Shown: positions 9,369-18,534 of the stretch, piece after piece
How positions within the stretch are numbered: position 1 is the stretch's first letter
Layout of the letters: every line of letters starts with the position of its first letter
Source of the DNA: Planktosalinus sp963977065
Lineage (GTDB): Bacteria > Bacteroidota > Bacteroidia > Flavobacteriales > Flavobacteriaceae
Reading direction: 5' to 3'
Assembly: GCA_963977065.1 (NCBI GenBank)
Contig: CAXBNF010000007.1
Span: 47,618-111,617, forward strand
Length of the DNA: 64,000 nt
Position numbers and translations under genes: made by a program
The notes under the pieces: generated by a model
What the model saw: the letters and a program-made list of their open reading frames with translations, nothing else
What the model was told of the DNA's origin: nothing
Database searches by the model: none

Positions 9369-10625
9369 TTAGGTTTTTTGCTTTTTCTTTTCAGCGGCAG
9401 GAAATAATACATTGTTTAAAATCAAACGGTAACCCGGTGAAGATGGGTGCAAGGCCAGCTCTGTGGGAGCATCACCCACCCGATGCTGGTAGTCTTCAGG
9501 GTCATGGCCTCCGTAGAAGGTGAAAAAGCCTTTTCCTTTAATACCGTGAATGTATTTAGCTTCTCGATTTGTTTTATTTTCACCCATAACAAGCACATTT
9601 GATTTAATTTGAGTGGGATCAAATGAAGTTGTTTGTCCAAAGAATCCTTTAACTAATGAGGTGTGGTTTTGAACAAGCATAGTGGGTATAGGATCCCATT
9701 TTGCAGAGTAATCCATAAGGGAAAAGTAATCAACTTCCTTTTTTATGTTTCGTTTTACAGTCATATCTATCGAGCTAAACTCATAAACCATTGGGTCGCG
9801 TTCCAAAATAAAGTCTGTAAAAGCAAAGGTTTTATCATATTCAATTTTGCTTTGATAATTTGGTTCACTGGGGTCTCCGTCAAACATAGGCTCACAGATA
9901 TCAACGCCTTCTGCGGCAAGCGCAATATCAAAGGAATCTGTGGCGCTGCACATTGCAAACATGAAGCCTCCGCCCACTACATAATCCCTAATTTTAAGTG
10001 CAACAGCCAGTTTTGATTCAGATACTTTGTTGTAACCTAATTTGGTAGCAAGTTCTTCTGCTTTTTGTTTTTCTTCAATGTACCATGGTGCATTTCTATA
10101 TGCTCTGTAAAATTTACCATATTGGCCTGTAAAGTCTTCATGATGCAAGTGAAGCCAGTCATACAAAAGAAGTTGATCTTCTAATACTTCTTCATCATAA
10201 AGGATATCGTAAGGGATTTCTGCATAGGTGAGTACTAAAGTAACAGCATCATCCCAGGGTAAGTTTCCTTTGGGTGAATAAACAGCTATACGAGGAGCTT
10301 TTTCGAGCATAATGGCACTCATGTTTTTAGAAGGACTCTCAATCTCTTCAAGTATTTGCTCTGTGCGCGCCGAGGAAAGCACCTCAAAACTCACTCCCCT
10401 TATTTGACATTCACGTCGTATTTCTTCCACATCGGGTAATAAAAAAGAACCCCCTCTGTAATTGAGTAACCATTGTACTTTTTGTTGCTTTTCGAGAGCC
10501 CAATAAGTGATTCCATAAGCCTTGAGGTGCTCTTTTTGACTTTCGGCATCCATGGGGATAAGTATGTATGAAGCAAAGCTTTGAATACTGAACAATAATA
10601 TAAAAATAAGTGTGATTTTTTTCAT
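9369..10625 (-). CDS. Secreted conserved flavobacterial protein, often labelled 'asparagine synthetase B'
   Basis: A 418-residue protein with a clear signal peptide (residues 1 to about 18, ending SFAS), so it is exported. I recognise the family (opening YILIPMDAESQKEHLKAYG, ending PGYRLILNNVLFPA) as one that databases of Bacteroidota commonly name asparagine synthetase B. Nothing resembling an AsnB N-terminal-Cys glutaminase or a PP-loop synthetase is visible. Segments such as GGGFMFAMCSATDSFDIA and FFTFYGGHDPEDYQH instead suggest a class I glutamine-amidotransferase-like fold. The function is unknown. It heads the run with the NeuB-like gene, tilS and the DsbD-like gene; the dnaB stop is 55 bp upstream. 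Confidence 0.75.
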   Translation of the reverse strand: MKKITLIFILLFSIQSFASYILIPMDAESQKEHLKAYGITYWALEKQQKVQWLLNYRGGSFLLPDVEEIRRECQIRGVSFEVLSSARTEQILEEIESPSKNMSAIMLEKAPRIAVYSPKGNLPWDDAVTLVLTYAEIPYDILYDEEVLEDQLLLYDWLHLHHEDFTGQYGKFYRAYRNAPWYIEEKQKAEELATKLGYNKVSESKLAVALKIRDYVVGGGFMFAMCSATDSFDIALAAEGVDICEPMFDGDPSEPNYQSKIEYDKTFAFTDFILERDPMVYEFSSIDMTVKRNIKKEVDYFSLMDYSAKWDPIPTMLVQNHTSLVKGFFGQTTSFDPTQIKSNVLVMGENKTNREAKYIHGIKGKGFFTFYGGHDPEDYQHRVGDAPTELALHPSSPGYRLILNNVLFPAAEKKKQKT

Positions 10626-10680
10626 CTCAGCAAGATAAAAAAGTTTTTGAAATGAGCTATGTTCCTTTTGCAGAATTTAA

Positions 10681-12237
10681 CTAAAACGGCATGCCATCAT
10701 CCTCCTCAGGTGGAAGTTCTTCAAAACTATCTGGCCCAAAGGCTTGATTTGGTGGCGGTAAGTTATCAGGTTTAAAGGTATCATCATTTGCTGCACTGTT
10801 CATTCTGGAATGAAACTCAAAAGGTGAATCAAAGGTTTCCAGATTTTCAAATTTACCAAGGTGACCCACAAATTTTAACCGTATCTCATCAAGACCTCCG
10901 TTTCTGTGCTTTGCTACTATAAATTCTGCTTGTCCTTCAGTGGGTGATTGTTCTTCATCATCCCATTGTTCAATTTTATAGTATTCGGGTCTATAGATAA
11001 ATGAGACAATATCAGCATCCTGTTCAATAGCTCCGGATTCTCTAAGGTCAGATAAGAGAGGTCTTTTTGATCCTCCACGTGTTTCAACGGCACGAGATAG
11101 CTGGGAAAGTGCTACCACAGGTATATCAAGTTCTTTTGCGAGTGCTTTAAGGTTTCGGGATATGGTTGAAATTTCTTGTTCTCTATTTCCACCCCCTTTT
11201 TGGCTTCCACCGGCGGTCATTAATTGCAGGTAATCTACAAAAAGAATTTTGATGCCGTGTTGTGATGCAAGTCTTCTTGCTTTAGCTCTAAGATCAAATA
11301 TAGAAAGTGAGGGTGTGTCATCAATAAACAAAGGTGCTTTTTCAAGATCTTTTACTTTAACGTTGAGTTGTTCCCACTCGTGTTTTGCTAATTGTCCGGT
11401 TCTTAATTTTTCTGAACTCAATCCGGTTTCAGAGGAAATTAATCGGGTAATTAATTGCACCGAAGACATTTCAAGAGAGAAAAAAGCGACAGGAATTTGA
11501 TTCTTTACTGCAATGTTTCTTGCCATAGATAATGTCAATGCTGTTTTACCCATACCCGGTCGAGCAGCAATAATCACTAAATCACTGGGTTGCCATCCTG
11601 AAGTGAGCTTATCGAGTTTATCAAACCCTGATGGTACTCCCGATAGTCCTTTTTTATTTGCAATTTCTTCAATTTTCTTTTTGGCTTGAATTACCAGGTT
11701 TTGAGCTGTTTCTGAAGAACGCTTTATATTTCCTTGTGTAATTTCATAGAGTTTTGATTCTGCGGTATCCAGCAGGTCAAATACATCTGTAGATTCATCA
11801 TAAGAATCTTCAATAATTTCGTTTGAAATTTTAATCAAGCTACGCTGAATAAATTTCTGTAAAATAATGCGGGCGTGAAACTCTATATGAGCTGAAGAAG
11901 ACACTTTTTGGGTGAGCTGAATCAAATAAAACTCACCTCCAATAATTTCCAAGTTTCCATCCTTCTTCAATTGGGAAGCAACGGTTAATAAGTCAATGGG
12001 TTGACCGGTTTTAAAGAGTTGAAAGATGGCTGCAAAGATGTGCTGATGGGCTTCACGATAAAAAACATCAGGGTTAATGAGGTCGATGATTTCATCAACT
12101 CCTTTTTTATCAATCATCATCGCTCCAAGCACAACTTCTTCTAAATCAACAGCTTGAGGAGGTATCTTTCCTTTTTCCAAAGAAATCACCTGAGATTTTC
12201 TTGAAGAATATTCTATGTGAGGTTGTACTTTTTCCAT
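10681..12237 (-). CDS. dnaB: Replicative DNA helicase
   Basis: A 518-residue protein. The N-terminal DnaB domain (about residues 26-130) carries the primase-binding helical bundle. The C-terminal RecA-like domain has Walker A RPGMGKTA at 226-233 and Walker B ILFVDYLQLM. It forms the hexameric ring that unwinds DNA at the replication fork. The length is normal for an intein-free DnaB and all conserved motifs are contiguous, so no intein or insertion is present. The acidic tail ending EEDDGMPF is common in Bacteroidota. It is preceded by the accA terminator and by a 100-bp leader. Confidence 0.97.
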   Translation of the reverse strand: MEKVQPHIEYSSRKSQVISLEKGKIPPQAVDLEEVVLGAMMIDKKGVDEIIDLINPDVFYREAHQHIFAAIFQLFKTGQPIDLLTVASQLKKDGNLEIIGGEFYLIQLTQKVSSSAHIEFHARIILQKFIQRSLIKISNEIIEDSYDESTDVFDLLDTAESKLYEITQGNIKRSSETAQNLVIQAKKKIEEIANKKGLSGVPSGFDKLDKLTSGWQPSDLVIIAARPGMGKTALTLSMARNIAVKNQIPVAFFSLEMSSVQLITRLISSETGLSSEKLRTGQLAKHEWEQLNVKVKDLEKAPLFIDDTPSLSIFDLRAKARRLASQHGIKILFVDYLQLMTAGGSQKGGGNREQEISTISRNLKALAKELDIPVVALSQLSRAVETRGGSKRPLLSDLRESGAIEQDADIVSFIYRPEYYKIEQWDDEEQSPTEGQAEFIVAKHRNGGLDEIRLKFVGHLGKFENLETFDSPFEFHSRMNSAANDDTFKPDNLPPPNQAFGPDSFEELPPEEDDGMPF

Positions 12238-12351
12238 GATGCGAATGTAAAGAAAATGTTAAGATAATTGTTCTAATTTAATTTCAGAACTCTTAACAGG
12301 TCATCAACAATTTAACTGTTAATAACTTAAAAATATTGTTAATATCCAAAG

Positions 12352-12381
12352 AAAAATCCGATTCATTTGAACCGGATTTTT
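12352..12381 (-). terminator. Terminator after accA
   Basis: On the minus strand AAAATCCGG/CCGGATTTTT-type pairing gives a stem of 8-9 bp around a loop of about ten bases with flanking A and T runs. It begins 25 bp beyond the accA stop and separates the tgt-lptG-eamA-accA run from dnaB. Confidence 0.75.
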
Positions 12382-12405
12382 GTAAAAGTTTGAAAGCAGT
12401 GATAC

Positions 12406-13359
12406 TTAGCCTTTATACTCTCCCATCTCAAAATATTTATTCATTCTTTTTTCAACGAGATCTTTTGGGGATAAGTTTTTTAATTGGTCAAAAGACTTTA
12501 AAATTTCTTTGGAAACTGTTTTGTAGGTAGTTTCTCTGTCACTATGTGCTCCCCCAAGAGGTTCTTTAACAATCACATCAATTAGCTTATTCTTTTTCAT
12601 ATCGGTTGCTGTTAGTTTCAATGCATCTGCGGCCTGTTCTTTAAATTCCCAACTACGCCAAAGAATAGAGGAACAACTTTCTGGTGAGATGACTGAATAC
12701 CAGGTGTTTTCAAGCATCAAAATAGTATCACCCACACCAATTCCAAGAGCACCTCCACTGGCTCCTTCACCAACAATCACAACAATAATAGGCACTTTCA
12801 ATCGTGACATCTCGAATATATTTCGGGCGATTGCTTCTCCTTGACCGCGTTCTTCTGCTTCCAGCCCGGGGTATGCTCCGGGTGTGTCAATTATGGTTAC
12901 TACAGGAATTCCAAATTTTTCTGCAGACTTCATTAGCCGAAGTGCTTTTCTGTAACCTTCAGGGTTTGCCATTCCAAAATTTCTGTATTGACGTGTTTTT
13001 GTGTTGTATCCTTTTTGTTGACCCACAAACATAAAACTTTGATCACCAATTTTTCCTAAACCACCAATCATGGCTTTGTCATCTTTCACTCCGCGGTCTC
13101 CATGTAATTCTAAAAAAGTATCACCACAAATTGCTCTGATGTAATCTAAAGTATAAGGCCTATCAGGATGCCTGGATAGCTGCACACGCTGCCAAGGGGT
13201 CAACTTTTTATAGATTTCCTTCTTGGTTTCTGCCAGTTTTTTTTCAATTTTCTTGCAGGTTTCAGTTACGTCAACATCACTTTCTTGACCTATTAAAGTA
13301 CATTTTTCCAATTGTTCATTGAGTTCTTTAATGGGGAGTTCAAAATCAAGATATTCCAT
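12406..13359 (-). CDS. accA: Acetyl-CoA carboxylase carboxyltransferase subunit alpha
   Basis: A 317-residue protein of typical AccA length. The N-terminal region (residues 1 to about 90) contains the family opening with LDFELPIKELNEQ and the HPDRPYTLDY segment. The crotonase-fold core shows PGAYPGLEAEERGQGEAIA, EGASGGALGIGVGD and SPESCSSILW. With AccD it transfers the carboxyl group from carboxybiotin-BCCP to acetyl-CoA, the first committed step of fatty-acid synthesis. It is the last gene of an apparent tgt-lptG-eamA-accA run, 47 bp after the transporter, and is followed by a terminator. Confidence 0.97.
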   Translation of the reverse strand: MEYLDFELPIKELNEQLEKCTLIGQESDVDVTETCKKIEKKLAETKKEIYKKLTPWQRVQLSRHPDRPYTLDYIRAICGDTFLELHGDRGVKDDKAMIGGLGKIGDQSFMFVGQQKGYNTKTRQYRNFGMANPEGYRKALRLMKSAEKFGIPVVTIIDTPGAYPGLEAEERGQGEAIARNIFEMSRLKVPIIVVIVGEGASGGALGIGVGDTILMLENTWYSVISPESCSSILWRSWEFKEQAADALKLTATDMKKNKLIDVIVKEPLGGAHSDRETTYKTVSKEILKSFDQLKNLSPKDLVEKRMNKYFEMGEYKG

Positions 13360-13406
13360 TGGTTTTGGTTTTAGTAAAGTATTACAAAGATAAAAACTTT
13401 GTTTGA

Positions 13407-14312
13407 TTAGCGACCCATTATATTTTTGGATTTTCTTCTATTTTGCGTTTTTATGATTCCATTTAGAATTACTGTTGCAAGAATAATCAACGCACCATAG
13501 TAAAACTGATTGCTCATATGTTCTGCATCGCCCAGTATAATAAGAGCGAGTATAATACCATAAATGGGCTCCAAATTGATGGTCAACATCACAGTATATG
13601 GTTTGATCCATTTCATTACGTGTACAGATGCTATAAAGGCATAAGCTGTACAGGCTGAAGCTAGAATAAAGAGGTATAACCAATCTGTTTTTGAAACTTT
13701 AAAAAATGACAACTCGAATCCATTTGAAACAATAAGAAAAATTGTGATACAAAGTGTGCCAAAAAGCAGTTCCCAAAATGAAATTGAAGTCGCCGGATAT
13801 TTTACTGCAAACTTGCCGTTTATAACTGAAAACAAAGCACTTAAAAAAGCAGAACATAAAGCAAGAACTATCCCGAGAAAGAAGTGTGTTTCGACATCAA
13901 AAATTATATACAATCCAAGAATGACAAATAGACCAAAGAGTACTTCATACCAGATTATTTTTCGGTTGTAAAAAAGGGGCTCAAGTAAAGAAGTAAAAAA
14001 GGCGCCTGTTGATAATACCGCCAAAGTTACTGAGACATTTGAAGCTTTTATAGCTGCAAAAAAAGTAATCCAATGCAATGCTATGATAAGTCCGGCAATC
14101 GAGAATCCTAATAATGTGAGTGCTTTAAATTTTAACTTAATTTTCTTCCAAATTACATACAAATAAATTAAACCACAAGCTATTAACATGCGGTACCATA
14201 CAAGTGGGGTGGCTTCAAGGGTTATGAGAGCACCGAGAACAGCTGTAAACCCCCATATAAAAACAATAAAATGAAGATGCAGGTAATTAAGTAATTTATC
14301 GTTTTGCACCAT
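13407..14312 (-). CDS. EamA/DMT-family transporter
   Basis: About 301 residues with ten predicted membrane helices in two EamA repeats, e.g. HFIVFIWGFTAVLGALI at the start and PYTVMLTINLEPIYGIILAL in the second repeat. Drug/metabolite transporters of this kind export or import small metabolites; the substrate cannot be read from sequence. The frame is open to a start at 14339, but the ATG at 14312 (MVQNDKLLNYLHLHF) starts just before the first helix and overlaps lptG by only 17 bp, so I choose it. The longer form would add a nine-residue leader. Co-transcription with lptG is likely from the overlap. Confidence 0.85.
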   Translation of the reverse strand: MVQNDKLLNYLHLHFIVFIWGFTAVLGALITLEATPLVWYRMLIACGLIYLYVIWKKIKLKFKALTLLGFSIAGLIIALHWITFFAAIKASNVSVTLAVLSTGAFFTSLLEPLFYNRKIIWYEVLFGLFVILGLYIIFDVETHFFLGIVLALCSAFLSALFSVINGKFAVKYPATSISFWELLFGTLCITIFLIVSNGFELSFFKVSKTDWLYLFILASACTAYAFIASVHVMKWIKPYTVMLTINLEPIYGIILALIILGDAEHMSNQFYYGALIILATVILNGIIKTQNRRKSKNIMGR

Positions 14313-15375
14313 AGAGCAGGTAAATTGCAAGAATACCAAAAACTATATTGGGAAACCAGGTTGCTACAAAGGGCGAAAAGTCTGATTGCTCTGCCATGGT
14401 GCCAAAAACTTTATCAAAAAACACAAAAATCATCCCAATCAAAATACCTATGGCTAAGTTAACACCCATACCACCTCTTCGCTTTTTCGAGGAAACTGCC
14501 ACAGCTATTAGAGTCAATATATAAGCACTCACTGGAAGACTCCATTTTTTTTGTCGCACCACCTCATATCTGTTTATATTTGAAGATCCCCGCAAGCGTT
14601 CTTTTTCAATAAAGGTATTCAATTCTGAATAATTCAGGGTTTCAGCAATATAATTAACAGGCGTTAAGTCCTCTAATTCAAAAGGGAAAATCGTATCAAA
14701 CTTAGATTGAGAGGAAATAATATCTGTTTCTTTACCTATATTACGTTTTGTATAATTAAATAAGGTATATGTAGAATCTGATTCGTTATATGTTATTCTG
14801 TTTGCTGAAATCTTGTACCTCAGCTCATTTCCATCAAAATGTTCCAGTGTAAAAAAAGTGCCCGTGTTATTGGCAGGATTAAAGTTACTCACATAAATAA
14901 AATCATTTTCATTGATTTGCCTAAAAACATTTGCTGATTCACGATCAGCTCTCCCCTTTTTAAGATATTCATACGTAAACTCATTAAAACCCTTGCTTGC
15001 CGCCGGTGCGAGATACATTCCCAAAATCAATGCCCCAATGCAAACAAGTGTCGCGCCTATAAAATAGGGAAGTAAAAATCTGTAAAAAGAAATTCCACTG
15101 CTTAACATAGCCACAATCTCTGTATTGTTGGCCATTTTTGAAGTAAACCAAATAACCGAAAGAAATAAAAATAAAGGAAACAAAAGATTGGCAAAGTAAA
15201 TAGTAAAGTGACCGTAATAAATCAAAACCTCAATAAGTGGAACTTCATTTTCAAGTATCTTTCCAATCTTCTCAGCCAGATTCACTGTGATACCAATAGG
15301 AATAAACAACAAGAGCAACATTAGAAATGTGCCAATGTATTTTTTTAAGATATACCTGTCAAGTATCGTAAACAT
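14296..15375 (-). CDS. lptG: LptF/LptG-family permease of the lipopolysaccharide export ABC system
   Basis: A 359-residue YjgP/YjgQ-family protein. The opening FTILDRYILKKYIGTFL is typical. Three membrane helices are followed by a periplasmic beta-jellyroll domain (about residues 130-265) and three more helices at the C-terminus. LptF and LptG form the membrane part of the LptB2FG transporter that extracts LPS from the inner membrane. F and G are hard to tell apart in Bacteroidota from sequence alone, so the symbol is tentative. It follows tgt by 51 bp, a linkage often seen in this phylum, and overlaps the EamA gene. Confidence 0.88.
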   Translation of the reverse strand: MFTILDRYILKKYIGTFLMLLLLFIPIGITVNLAEKIGKILENEVPLIEVLIYYGHFTIYFANLLFPLFLFLSVIWFTSKMANNTEIVAMLSSGISFYRFLLPYFIGATLVCIGALILGMYLAPAASKGFNEFTYEYLKKGRADRESANVFRQINENDFIYVSNFNPANNTGTFFTLEHFDGNELRYKISANRITYNESDSTYTLFNYTKRNIGKETDIISSQSKFDTIFPFELEDLTPVNYIAETLNYSELNTFIEKERLRGSSNINRYEVVRQKKWSLPVSAYILTLIAVAVSSKKRRGGMGVNLAIGILIGMIFVFFDKVFGTMAEQSDFSPFVATWFPNIVFGILAIYLLYGAKR

Positions 15376-15426
15376 ATATTTATCGCAGGTTTGATAATTT
15401 GTAAGTCTCTGTTTGTATTGATTTCC

Positions 15427-16557
15427 TTATAAACGTTTATCCATTTGTTTGACCATGGTATTTTTCCAGCTTGCAAAATCGCCTGCTAATATATGCTTTC
15501 TCGCTTCCCGAACCAACCAAAGATAAAAACCTAAGTTATGAATCGTTGCGATTTGCTTACCAAGCAATTCATTCACAGAAAAAAGATGCTTCAAATAGGC
15601 TTTGCTGTATTCTGTATCTACAAAAGTAATACCCATTTCATCAAGTGGGGAAAAATCGTCTTCCCACTTTTTATTTTTGATGTTAATCGTTCCATGAGCG
15701 GTAAACAATGTGCCGTTTCTTGCATTTCGGGTGGGCATCACACAATCAAACATATCTATACCTAACGCTATATTCTCCAAAATATTTATAGGTGTTCCCA
15801 CTCCCATCAAATAACGTGGTTTATCTTCCGGCAAAATAGCAGTAACAACCTCAGTCATGGCATACATTTCTTCTGCGGGTTCACCCACAGAAAGACCTCC
15901 AATAGCATTTCCTACCGCATTCACAGAAGCAATATACTCTGCAGATTGTTGCCTTAAATCTTTATAGGTGCTTCCTTGAACAATAGGAAAAAATGCCTGC
16001 TCATAGCCATATTTCAAAGGCGTTTTTTCAAGATGTGAAATACACCTGTCCAGCCAGCGATGTGTCATATGCATCGAGCGTTTTGCATAACGATAATCAC
16101 AGGGATAAGGTGTACACTCATCAAAAGCCATAATAATATCTGCTCCAATTGTCCGTTGAATTTCCATTACATTTTCAGGCGAAAAGAAATGGTAACTACC
16201 ATCAATATGAGATTTGAATTTTACTCCTTCTTCTTTGATTTTTCGGTTTGCCGAAAGTGAATACACCTGATAGCCTCCACTGTCTGTTAAAATATTTCGA
16301 TCCCAATTCATAAACTTATGCAAACCACCGGCTTGCTCCAATATTTTTGTTTGAGGTCTTAAGTAGAGATGATATGTATTGCCCAAAATGATGTCTGGAT
16401 TGATATCGTTTTTTAACTCTCGCTGATGCACTCCTTTTACGGTACCTACTGTTCCAACAGGCATAAAAATGGGTGTTTCAATAACACCGTGATCGGTTGT
16501 GAGGACGCCTGCTCTTGCCTGGCTGTTGGTATCTTTGGCTTTTAATTCAAACTTCAT
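15427..16557 (-). CDS. tgt: tRNA-guanine transglycosylase, lacking the usual zinc-binding cysteines
   Basis: A 376-residue protein with strong Tgt motifs: LTDSGGYQVYSL (substrate-pocket Asp), GGLSVGEP, MGVGTP, and the nucleophile segment MFDCVMPTRNARNG. It exchanges guanine 34 for a queuine precursor in tRNAs with GUN anticodons. In well-studied bacterial Tgts a C-x-C-x-x-C cluster plus His binds structural zinc just before the SRAYLxHL segment. Here the equivalent stretch reads DEMGITFVDTEYSKAYLKHL and has no cysteine. The catalytic part looks intact, so this is probably a zinc-independent Bacteroidota variant and not a dead gene. It heads the tgt-lptG-eamA-accA run. Confidence 0.93.
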   Translation of the reverse strand: MKFELKAKDTNSQARAGVLTTDHGVIETPIFMPVGTVGTVKGVHQRELKNDINPDIILGNTYHLYLRPQTKILEQAGGLHKFMNWDRNILTDSGGYQVYSLSANRKIKEEGVKFKSHIDGSYHFFSPENVMEIQRTIGADIIMAFDECTPYPCDYRYAKRSMHMTHRWLDRCISHLEKTPLKYGYEQAFFPIVQGSTYKDLRQQSAEYIASVNAVGNAIGGLSVGEPAEEMYAMTEVVTAILPEDKPRYLMGVGTPINILENIALGIDMFDCVMPTRNARNGTLFTAHGTINIKNKKWEDDFSPLDEMGITFVDTEYSKAYLKHLFSVNELLGKQIATIHNLGFYLWLVREARKHILAGDFASWKNTMVKQMDKRL

Positions 16558-16695
16558 AGTTCATAAATCAAATGAGCGGCAAAGGTAACTAATAGAAGTG
16601 AAAAAAAGTCCCGGCAGTTATCACATTAATTTTACGTAAAATAAATCATACTTTGGGCTTGGTTTCTTATGTGCTATAGATTTAAACCACAAGCA

Positions 16696-17487
16696 TTAAA
16701 TTACAAGCGTTGCTTTAAAGATGGTTACTGCCTTGCCGGTAATCTCAACCACGCCCTCTCTGAGTTTCAAGTCAAGCAATCCGCCGCGGGTTGAAAGTTG
16801 TCTTGATTTTAATTCTCTTTTATTTAATTTTTCAGCCCATAACGGTGCAAGGGCACAGTGCGCAGAGCCTGTTACCGGGTCTTCATTGATACCCACTTCA
16901 GGAACAAAACAACGCGCCACGATATCCACATCTTCTGCACTACTTTTTGACGTGATAATAAGGCTTTCCAGATTATGGGTCTTCATCAGGGCAAAATCAG
17001 GTTGGGTGTTTTTTATGAGCGCTTCTGTTTCGGCCACGGCGATTGACCATTTATTACTGCAATAGGTTTCCAATGGCACCCAGCCCAGTATGCTTTGAAA
17101 ATCCAAGTCTAGTGTGGTTTTTTCAAGGGAATATTCCGGCAAACCCATTTGAATACGGTCATCTACTTTGATGATATTCAACATGGTTCCAGTGGTTTTA
17201 AAACGAATACCATCCTGAGGATTTACGCGTCCGCTTTCATAGAGTATGTGCGCACTCGCCAGGGTCGCGTGGCCGCAAAGGGCTATTTCGCTTGTTGGAG
17301 TAAAAAACCGTATTTTATAATAATCAGCAGCAGCAATAACAAATGCTGTTTCTGAAAGGTTCATTTCCATGGCAATGTTTTGCATCTGTTTCTCAGTCAG
17401 TTCTTTTTCGAGCAGCATCACGCCAGCTGGGTTTCCTTTAAAAGGGACGTCAGTAAAAGAATCTACCTGGTATATGGTTTTGTTCAT
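16696..17487 (-). CDS. PhzF-family isomerase-like protein
   Basis: A 263-residue protein with the PhzF opening YQVDSFTDVPFKGNPAGV, the catalytic-Glu segment MNLSETAFV, the glycine-rich LCGHATLASAHIL and, in the second half-barrel, EDPVTGSAHCALAPLWA. PhzF itself isomerises a dihydro-hydroxyanthranilate in phenazine synthesis, but most family members outside phenazine clusters have no assigned substrate. No phenazine genes are near, so only the fold and probable isomerase chemistry are supported. It is transcribed divergently from the transketolase pair. Confidence 0.88.
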   Translation of the reverse strand: MNKTIYQVDSFTDVPFKGNPAGVMLLEKELTEKQMQNIAMEMNLSETAFVIAAADYYKIRFFTPTSEIALCGHATLASAHILYESGRVNPQDGIRFKTTGTMLNIIKVDDRIQMGLPEYSLEKTTLDLDFQSILGWVPLETYCSNKWSIAVAETEALIKNTQPDFALMKTHNLESLIITSKSSAEDVDIVARCFVPEVGINEDPVTGSAHCALAPLWAEKLNKRELKSRQLSTRGGLLDLKLREGVVEITGKAVTIFKATLVI

Positions 17488-17616
17488 AGTTTACAATTTA
17501 AAATTCCGGATTGGAAGTTCTTGCTAATGTATTGAAATAAACAAAACAGGACAAGAAGCGAATTGATGCTACAAAAACAATTAACATCACTTCGTTAAAA
17601 ACTCATTTTTATTTCC

Positions 17617-17647
17617 TTTGACGGGGGCATATAAAGTCTTATTTTTG
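17617..17647 (+). promoter_or_regulatory. Bacteroidota-type promoter for the transketolase pair
   Basis: TTTG at 17617-17620, a 19-bp spacer and TATTTTTG at 17640-17647 match the phylum consensus TTTG-N19-TAnnTTTG exactly. Transcription would start near 17653, just upstream of the ATG at 17672, which rules out a longer protein starting at 17618. Confidence 0.8.
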
Positions 17648-17671
17648 GCAGATAAATTTTACTTCACTGTT

Positions 17672-18517
17672 ATGACAGACATCAATCAACTGGAAAATCT
17701 TGTAACCCAAGTTAGGCGTGATATCCTGAGACAAGTTCACAAAGTAAATTCAGGCCACCCGGGAGGATCCCTTGGTTGTGCAGAATTTTTTGTTGCGCTC
17801 TATAATGTATTGATGGAGCACGATACCAATTTCAATTTGGACGGAAAAAACGAAGATCTCTTTTTTCTTTCAAACGGTCATATCTCACCTGTTTTTTACA
17901 GTGTCCTTGCCCGCAGCGGTTATTTTCCTGTAGAAGAATTAAACACATTCAGGTTACTTAACTCAAGACTTCAGGGCCATCCAACAACCCACGAGGGTTT
18001 ACCCGGTATCAGGGTAGCATCAGGATCTCTGGGTCAGGGAATTTCAGTTGCCATAGGTGCGGCGCTTGCCAAAAAACTCAACAATGATAACAAAATTGTT
18101 TACACGCTGTGTGGTGATGGTGAACTTCAGGAAGGTCAAAACTGGGAAGCCATTATGTATGCTGCAGGTAATAAGGTGGATAACCTCATTGTGACAATCG
18201 ATTATAACGGTCAGCAAATTGACGGTGCTACAGATACTGTTCTTCCTTTGGGGAACCTTACGGCGAAATTTGAATCCTTTGGATGGGAAGTCTTAACCAT
18301 CAAAGAAGGCAACAATCTGGAAGCTATCATTAAAACAATGAAAGAAGCCAAATCAAAAACAGGAAAAGGTAAACCCATTTGTGTTTTACTCCATACCGTG
18401 ATGGGGAACGGCGTTGACTATATGATGCACACTCACGCCTGGCACGGAAAAGCTCCCAATGATGAGCAATTGGAAAAAGGACTGGCTCAAAATCCGGTAA
18501 CTATAGGCGATTATTAG
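17672..18517 (+). CDS. Transketolase, N-terminal (thiamine-diphosphate-binding) subunit
   Basis: A 281-residue subunit beginning MTDINQLENLVTQVRRD. It contains GHPGGSLGCAEFF, GSLGQGISVAIGAA and the thiamine-diphosphate motif CGDGELQEGQNWEA. Together with the next gene it makes a two-subunit transketolase, which interconverts pentose-phosphate sugars; split transketolases are normal in many Bacteroidota. The ATG at 17672 was chosen because an upstream extension would start inside the promoter at 17617-17647. The frame ends cleanly with TAG and the partner starts 129 bp on, so this is not a frameshifted single gene. Confidence 0.95.
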   Translation: MTDINQLENLVTQVRRDILRQVHKVNSGHPGGSLGCAEFFVALYNVLMEHDTNFNLDGKNEDLFFLSNGHISPVFYSVLARSGYFPVEELNTFRLLNSRLQGHPTTHEGLPGIRVASGSLGQGISVAIGAALAKKLNNDNKIVYTLCGDGELQEGQNWEAIMYAAGNKVDNLIVTIDYNGQQIDGATDTVLPLGNLTAKFESFGWEVLTIKEGNNLEAIIKTMKEAKSKTGKGKPICVLLHTVMGNGVDYMMHTHAWHGKAPNDEQLEKGLAQNPVTIGDY

Positions 18518-18534
18518 TAAACCATTTTAAAGAT

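Noticed and set aside
10681..12237. Intein in DnaB
   Set aside because: 518 residues is the length of an uninterrupted DnaB and Walker A, Walker B and the downstream motifs are contiguous.
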